A DNA stretch of 35,227 nucleotides. Origin: a virus. How positions within the stretch are numbered: the stretch's first letter is position 1; every line of letters starts with the position of its first letter. Location of the stretch: IMG/VR virus record IMGVR_UViG_3300045141_000031, positions 1 through 35,227 of that record; one strand, 5' to 3'. The notes beneath the pieces were generated by a model. It did no database searches, was not told the origin of the DNA, and saw only the letters and a program-made list of their open reading frames with translations. A program made the position numbers and the translations under genes. Shown piece by piece: positions 31,481 to 35,227 of the stretch.

Positions 31481-34263
31481 CAGTGGACCTCCCTCAAGAT
31501 CCGATGTAGCGTTGGTTGTACCACGTTATCAGCCCCCTCTTTAGCGATCATACGAGTGTTCCAAAGTTGGTTGATGATCGCGTTGGCCATCTCTCGGTCT
31601 GCGTTCATAACCTCCTCTACATCTTGACGACGGAAGCGGCCGTTGGTCCGCAGTAGCTTGGCCAGGCCGCGTCGCTCCAACAGGAAGCGCCGGATCTCCT
31701 CGGAATGGTCCTCTGCCTCCTCAATCTCAAGTAGCCGCTCGCGCGACCGCTCCTCATATCCGAACGCCGGCATCCCGTAGAGGAGAGTCATGAACGCTAC
31801 TGCGTCCTCAACGTGAGCTTTCGTCACGACGACCTTCTCGTGAGAGGCGTCGGTGCTGAACAACCTCGCCGCGAGCGCGACCGCGAGGCGAGCGATCTTG
31901 ATGCGGATGTTCGCGGCCTGGACCAGCGGCGGATCCTCTATGTAGTTCTCGCCCATGACGAGCGCGTGTTTGTAGACGGCATCCTCGGCTCCGCGAGCCC
32001 AGACGATCTGCTCGGCCTGCCGAGTCCAGACCCACATCAGAAGAGTGTGGCACGCCTCCGACGTGAAGCGCAGATTGCCGGCTGGCTCGGACGGGCGGTT
32101 GATGACCTCAGCCGCTACGTCGCCCATCGTCACCGCCATCGCGAGATCGAAGCGGGCGATGTCCTCGGGGTTCCCGATCAGCGGCCGTAAGGCATCGACG
32201 CCGTACGTGTACTGCGACATACCGCCGTGTCTCGGGTTCCCCATCCAGAGAAGCCGCGTCCGAGCGAACGTGACATCTTGTTCGATCTTCGTCAACTTGG
32301 CGACTCCGGATCCTCGGATGTCGGACATCCTGGCGATGTCTTCTGGGTGGAGTCCGCTGATCTCGTCAATGACGACGAGTCGCCGGTCGTTGATCGGGAT
32401 AACGCCCCAGGTGATGACCCACTCCTTGCCGCCAACCTGCTGGAGACCGCCGACGAGACCCGCAATCGTAGCCGCCTCACCGCCGACGACCTCCCCGGCC
32501 CCAAAGTGCCGAACAAAGCGTTCAGCCGCTTCGGATTTTCCAGTTCGTGTATCGCCTGCGATGATCGTTTCAAGCCATCCCCGATGTTCAATTTTGCCCC
32601 CAAACTTGAACGAGAGTACGGAATGGAATGTCAGATCCATTACTGCATGCATCTCCGGACGGCCGAGGATCCGGGTAACGTGCTCCGCCAACTGGCGGTT
32701 GATCTCTCCGAGCTTCTTGAGTGGTCTCTGCCCGCGTCGGACCTGGAACCGTTGCATCAGCTTGATCGACTCGGGTGTGATCTCAAAGCGGTCTACGCTT
32801 GTTTCCTGCTTCTCGACCTCCCAGGCTAGGAACTCGTTATGCTGATCCTTCGGGTTGGGATACAGCGCCCCGGTAGCTACGACGGTCATGTTAGAGGAAG
32901 TGTCATGACGGCCTACGCTCGTTAGCTTGATGTTCTTATACTCGCGGGCCTTCGTCCCGTCCGAATGATCGATGCTTGGACGGCCATAGAGGACCTCGAC
33001 AGCTTGGTGTTCCGTGACCTCGATATCGAGCTTGTTGCACTTGATGGCGCCGTACTCGTCGCGTATCAGATCAGCTACCTGTCCTGCCGTCGCGTCGAGC
33101 AGCTTGAGGATCGTAGGACTCGCTGCGCTGATCTCCAACTCGGCCGATCCTTCCGCCGCGTACAGCGGGCAGATAGGACACTTCGTCGGGCCGGCATCGC
33201 GCGTACAGGTAAGTCTTGACTTGAGGGGAATTGAGTAACCGGGCTCCTTGCGTCCCTTGATCGTTACCTGGACCTTGACCGGCTCGCCGACCTTCTTCGC
33301 ATCGAACGTCTCCAGCACGGTGATGATCTCCGGCTCACGACGCTCAGCTACCTTCTGCCTCCACGGACGGGCATCCGCGAGGAGAGATTCAAAATCGGCC
33401 CGGTCGTGCTCCAGCCAGAAGTCGGTCAGATCCTTTCCATGCTTCGTCTCTACCGGATATGGGAGATCGACTAGGCGGACATCCGCTACGCGCGTCAACG
33501 CTCGGGCGATCTTGGTCGTGCCCTTCTGTCCCTCGGTGTCGCGGTCGAGCGCGACATAGACGAGCTTGTCCTTGAACATAGCCGTCCATTTCGAGTGCCA
33601 GTTGTTCGCTGCGCCAGCGGTGCGAGTGACCGCCGGGAAGCCCATCTGGATCGTCAGAAGCGTGTCCCATTCTCCTTCGCCGATCACGATGCGATCCGCG
33701 TCAGCGAGGATCGAGACCGGGTAAAGCTCGGTTGGTCTCATGCCGGCCACGTTCCAGATTTTGGTGTCGGCATACGGGTTCGGGTTGTAGCGGCGCAGGT
33801 TCCAGATCTCGCCGTCCGCTCCACGAATGGGGATCGTGTAGACGTTCCGGTCTAGGTCCCATCCGATGTCGTACTCCATGAGCGTCTTGGTATGGATCCC
33901 GCGCTCGGTGACGAGGTAGTCGAGCGCATAGTCACTCGACAGGAGCGCCGACGACCAACCCTTGATCATGCCCTCGGTGATAACCTCGGTCGGTCTCGCG
34001 CTGGAGCGCCGGGAATGGCCATTCGTGCTGGCCACCCCCGGCTCGACCCAACGCGACCGTGCCCGTATCAGGTCCAAGACTCCTCCGCCACCGCAACCCG
34101 CGAAGCAGTACCAGGTTCCGGTCTTGACGTTGAGCGAGGCAGACCGCTTGTTCTTATCCTCGTGGAGAGGGCAGAACATATCCCATTCACCGTTCTCCTT
34201 CGGCGTGTCGCCGACGAGGTACGGCTTCAGAGCCTTGATGTGTCTATCCGATACCTTGGGCAC
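31477..34263 (-). CDS. Primase fused to an MCM-like AAA+ helicase
   Basis: A 928-residue replication protein. Residues 31-57 are a CHC2-type primase zinc finger (Cys31, His34, Cys53, Cys57). A TOPRIM domain follows at about 188-275 (IVIGEGEWDTLL; VYVALDRDTEG). The middle (about 340-450) has a Cys-containing fold (CPICPLY) like an OB/zinc region. The C-terminal helicase has Walker A GDTRTGKS (570-577) and Walker B VVIDEIS (Asp633, Glu634), then GSGVAKLTKIEQDVTFARTRLLWMGNP, the MCM-style hairpin and sensor. GTG start at 34263 with weak ribosome site. Confidence 0.88.
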   Translation of the reverse strand: MPKVSDRHIKALKPYLVGDTPKENGEWDMFCPLHEDKNKRSASLNVKTGTWYCFAGCGGGGVLDLIRARSRWVEPGVASTNGHSRRSSARPTEVITEGMIKGWSSALLSSDYALDYLVTERGIHTKTLMEYDIGWDLDRNVYTIPIRGADGEIWNLRRYNPNPYADTKIWNVAGMRPTELYPVSILADADRIVIGEGEWDTLLTIQMGFPAVTRTAGAANNWHSKWTAMFKDKLVYVALDRDTEGQKGTTKIARALTRVADVRLVDLPYPVETKHGKDLTDFWLEHDRADFESLLADARPWRQKVAERREPEIITVLETFDAKKVGEPVKVQVTIKGRKEPGYSIPLKSRLTCTRDAGPTKCPICPLYAAEGSAELEISAASPTILKLLDATAGQVADLIRDEYGAIKCNKLDIEVTEHQAVEVLYGRPSIDHSDGTKAREYKNIKLTSVGRHDTSSNMTVVATGALYPNPKDQHNEFLAWEVEKQETSVDRFEITPESIKLMQRFQVRRGQRPLKKLGEINRQLAEHVTRILGRPEMHAVMDLTFHSVLSFKFGGKIEHRGWLETIIAGDTRTGKSEAAERFVRHFGAGEVVGGEAATIAGLVGGLQQVGGKEWVITWGVIPINDRRLVVIDEISGLHPEDIARMSDIRGSGVAKLTKIEQDVTFARTRLLWMGNPRHGGMSQYTYGVDALRPLIGNPEDIARFDLAMAVTMGDVAAEVINRPSEPAGNLRFTSEACHTLLMWVWTRQAEQIVWARGAEDAVYKHALVMGENYIEDPPLVQAANIRIKIARLAVALAARLFSTDASHEKVVVTKAHVEDAVAFMTLLYGMPAFGYEERSRERLLEIEEAEDHSEEIRRFLLERRGLAKLLRTNGRFRRQDVEEVMNADREMANAIINQLWNTRMIAKEGADNVVQPTLHRILREVHW

Positions 34264-34275
34264 GTCAGGCGACTA

Positions 34276-35227
34276 CTAGAACGGTTCGCCGGACGAGTCA
34301 TCGGCCCGGAGAGCAGCAATCATCTTCTCCTTGGTCTTGCGGCCGGTGATCTTCAGTTCAGCACCCTGCTCGATACGAGTGTTGACCTCGTCGAGCAGTT
34401 CCTTGTCGGGCCACTCGTCATAGTCGTCCTCGGGCGCGGACGCGCCGCCCTCACCGCCGCCGCCTTCGACCTGCTCGGCGAACTCAACAATGTGAGCGAC
34501 CATCTTCGCGCGAGTCTTGCGGCCGGAGAGGTTGCCGGAGATCCCGAGATCGTCCATGAACTGCTTGACCTCATCGTCCGACCACTCTTCATAGTCGGCC
34601 TCGTCGGTGCTGAGGTCGGGCAGAAGCTCGGGGTCAACCTCGATGGTCGAGGTACCCTCGTCATCGTCCTCGGTCTCCTCCTCCTCAGCCTCAGCCTCTC
34701 CCTGATCCTCCAAGATCAACGCGACGGCCTTGGCGGTCGAGAAGCGACCGGCGAGCTTGATCCCGCGCTCCTGCAACTCCTCCTTGAGTTCCTCGGCCGA
34801 GAACTCGTTGAGCTCATCCTCGGTGAGCATCGTCTCCTCGTGGTCGCCTTCCGAGCCGTTGTCGTCGGTCTCGCCCGGAGCCTCGCCCGGCAAGAACAGG
34901 TTCTTGACCTTGCCCCGGTAGTTGCCGTCGAGATCGGTGTCGGCCGAGACCTTGACGGTCACCGGCTTGCCCTTGAGCTTCGTCGGGTCGATGGAGCCCT
35001 TCGGAGGCAGACCCATCGCGTCCGTGAACTCGCGCAGCTTCCAGCGGGTAGCCGGATTGTCAAGCTGGATGTACGTCCAGAGACGGGCGAACTCCTCGCC
35101 TACGTCAACGACGACCTCGATGTCGTTGCACGCCTCTCCGCGAGCGTTCTTCGTCCGGTGGGTCGCAGACGCGATCTTGCCCTTGTAGAGGGCAGGTTGC
35201 GGCTGTTCTGCGCCGCCGCCGGACTCT
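34276..35227 (-). CDS. ssDNA-binding protein with SAP-like motifs (5' end missing)
   Basis: The minus frame is open to the right edge (codons from 35226), so the gene is incomplete at its 5' end; 316 residues are visible. The first part, ALYKGKIASATHRTKNARG, then LWTYIQLDNPATRWKLREF, fits phage DUF669-like ssDNA-binding proteins. The C-terminal two thirds carry three SAP/HeH-like units separated by acidic linkers. The last residues DDSSGEPF resemble the acidic Pro-Phe tip of SSB that binds partner proteins. It precedes the primase-helicase, fitting a replisome role. Confidence 0.75.
   Translation of the reverse strand, partial: ESGGGAEQPQPALYKGKIASATHRTKNARGEACNDIEVVVDVGEEFARLWTYIQLDNPATRWKLREFTDAMGLPPKGSIDPTKLKGKPVTVKVSADTDLDGNYRGKVKNLFLPGEAPGETDDNGSEGDHEETMLTEDELNEFSAEELKEELQERGIKLAGRFSTAKAVALILEDQGEAEAEEEETEDDDEGTSTIEVDPELLPDLSTDEADYEEWSDDEVKQFMDDLGISGNLSGRKTRAKMVAHIVEFAEQVEGGGGEGGASAPEDDYDEWPDKELLDEVNTRIEQGAELKITGRKTKEKMIAALRADDSSGEPF
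34303..34830 (-). repeat. Three SAP/HeH-like motifs in the ssDNA-binding protein
   Basis: On the minus strand three copies of a short helix-extended-loop-helix motif are visible, at 34830-34705 (FSAEELKEELQERGIKLAG then STAKAVALIL), 34593-34477 (WSDDEVKQFMDDLGISGNLSG then TRAKMVAHIV) and 34422-34303 (WPDKELLDEVNTRIEQG then KTKEKMIAAL). Each has a W/F-S/P-acidic start, a hydrophobic helix, a Gly turn and R(K)T(R/K).K(M). Such motifs bind DNA or guide assembly. Confidence 0.7.

Noticed and set aside
1-35227. tRNA genes, integrase, repressor or origin of replication
   Set aside because: None was recognisable by eye in the window. The tight gene packing leaves little space for RNA genes, and a search was not possible here.

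Overview
The window is part of the genome of a tailed phage with a contractile tail (myovirus morphology) that most likely infects an actinobacterium. The phage assignment rests on a complete head-to-baseplate gene series. The contractile tail is shown by a sheath protein, a tube protein, a gp25-like wedge protein, a baseplate J protein and a tail protein I homologue. The actinobacterial host is inferred from the high GC content by eye, frequent GTG starts, and a secreted muralytic protein whose catalytic domain resembles soil Actinobacteria sequences, from memory those of Thermoleophilia/Solirubrobacterales. No integrase, repressor or tRNA gene was seen.

Plus strand, 1-23146, is a structural (late) operon. 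It opens with the 3' tip of an unidentified upstream gene and two small membrane proteins, the second holin-like. The head genes follow: portal, a PKD-domain protein, a protease/scaffold-like protein with a Glu-Gly repeat, a DUF2190-like decoration protein, the major capsid protein, a hypothetical protein, and connector and completion proteins. The tail genes are a terminator-like protein, sheath, tube, a chaperone with a probable -1 frameshift extension, tape measure, a LysM protein, a hub carrying both a lysozyme-like and an NlpC/P60 domain, a spike-like protein, gp25-like wedge, baseplate J and tail protein I. Four fibre or adhesin-like genes follow, one with a long collagen-like stretch. 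The strand ends with two membrane proteins (one collagen-like), a LuxR-type helix-turn-helix protein and a possible 37-residue membrane protein.

Minus strand, 35227-23115, is a convergent replication and nucleotide-metabolism operon read from the right edge. It starts with an ssDNA-binding protein (5' end outside the window) bearing three SAP/HeH-like motifs and an SSB-like acidic tail ending in Pro-Phe. Next are a primase fused to an MCM-like AAA+ helicase, a Rossmann flavoprotein-like protein, a HAD-family phosphatase, a DUF1599-like protein, a 24-residue membrane peptide and a DnaE-type DNA polymerase III alpha subunit. After these come a secreted transglycosylase-like protein, an HU-like DNA-binding protein, ThyX, a basic small protein, a zinc-ribbon-like protein, an HNH nuclease and an unknown protein.

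Genes are packed with almost no intergenic space, and most junctions are ATGA, GTGA, TAATG or similar stop/start overlaps that imply translational coupling. Promoters for both operons probably lie outside the window. The two operons converge and overlap slightly near 23115-23146 with no obvious terminator. No stretch longer than 300 bases lacks a gene. Domain calls come from reading motifs by eye; no database search was run.
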